Positions 41,731 to 41,822 of a stretch of 41,822 nucleotides of DNA are shown one piece after another. The first letter of the stretch is position 1. Every line of letters begins with the position of its first letter. The stretch covers positions 1 through 41,822 of the forward strand of contig CAYWFU010000022.1 of the NCBI GenBank assembly GCA_964457585.1. The letters run 5' to 3'. This DNA is from CAYWFU01 sp964457585. GTDB taxonomy: Bacteria > JACRDZ01. Both the position numbers and the translations under genes were made by a program. Under the pieces are notes generated by a model. It ran no database searches, had not been told where the DNA came from, and worked only from the letters and a program-made list of their open reading frames with translations.

Positions 41731-41822
41731 CTTTCTAATAATTTCAAAATTGTTTTCCTCGCTTGCTAACAGACTGGGTCAAATCAATTTTGGAATTTTT
41801 TTAAAAAACGATATTAAAAAGT

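Noticed and set aside
1..41822. tRNA or rRNA genes
   Set aside because: No GGTTCRANNCC T-loop with a paired acceptor stem, or conserved rRNA segment, was noticed on reading; an automated tRNA scan was not possible.

Overview
This is a very AT-rich bacterial window, with gene-dense ordinary loci separated by a large load of palindromic repeats, decayed insertion sequences and broken genes. A heptose-7-phosphate kinase of the RfaE1/HldE type, a TonB-C-like secreted TPR protein and several signal-peptide proteins built from PKD, LVIVD, ankyrin, CARDB and FG-GAP modules point to a diderm (LPS-type) bacterium. The mix of two-CW sensor, LVIVD-in-IPT, CFI-box tail and BshB-type deacetylase is typical of uncultured candidate-phylum or deltaproteobacteria-like genomes. 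I cannot name the lineage from sequence alone.

Layout. 0-8.3 kb is a defence and toxin-antitoxin island: an ImmA/IrrE protease, a MazF-type pair, and a minus-strand type I restriction locus in the order hsdR, fic, hsdM, hsdS. HsdR has lost its nuclease domain and Walker A by an in-frame deletion, and hsdS is collapsed and frameshifted. Upstream lie a radC fragment, a macro-domain gene and a truncated ferritin-like gene. 8.3-9.3 kb is a small ArsR-controlled group with a new-looking 39-residue CGCGC peptide and a CopD-like membrane protein. 9.6-18.2 kb carries lipA, a 1220-residue secreted LVIVD/PKD protein, a PfkB kinase, a BshB1-type deacetylase, a two-CW sensor with a membrane partner, and rfaE1.

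18.5-21.9 kb is a graveyard of signalling genes (GAF-PAS, PAS-CheR, dCache-kinase-REC). Each has lost internal pieces. 22.2-27.4 kb has a retropepsin-like protein and a coupled pair of a large TPR/TonB-C protein and a sensor kinase. 27.7-32.6 kb has small regulators, a PIN/AbrB pair, FemAB with an FAD oxidoreductase, and a TetR/zinc-ribbon operon with an obvious double operator. 32.7-34.4 kb holds two dead transposases. 34.4-35.6 kb has HigBA and a GNAT acetyltransferase. The window ends with two convergent giant ankyrin genes: one is a DUF3352-like/ankyrin/CARDB fusion, the other ankyrin/FG-GAP and apparently cut at its 5' end.

The recurring theme is that short palindromic elements sit exactly at gene ends and supply stop codons or starts, and that several genes carry clean internal deletions. 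One element is defined to the base by 16-bp terminal repeats, an 11-bp target duplication and a partial second copy. The most unusual proteins are the LVIVD propeller apparently inserted inside a split IPT/TIG domain and the two secreted-type ankyrin fusions.
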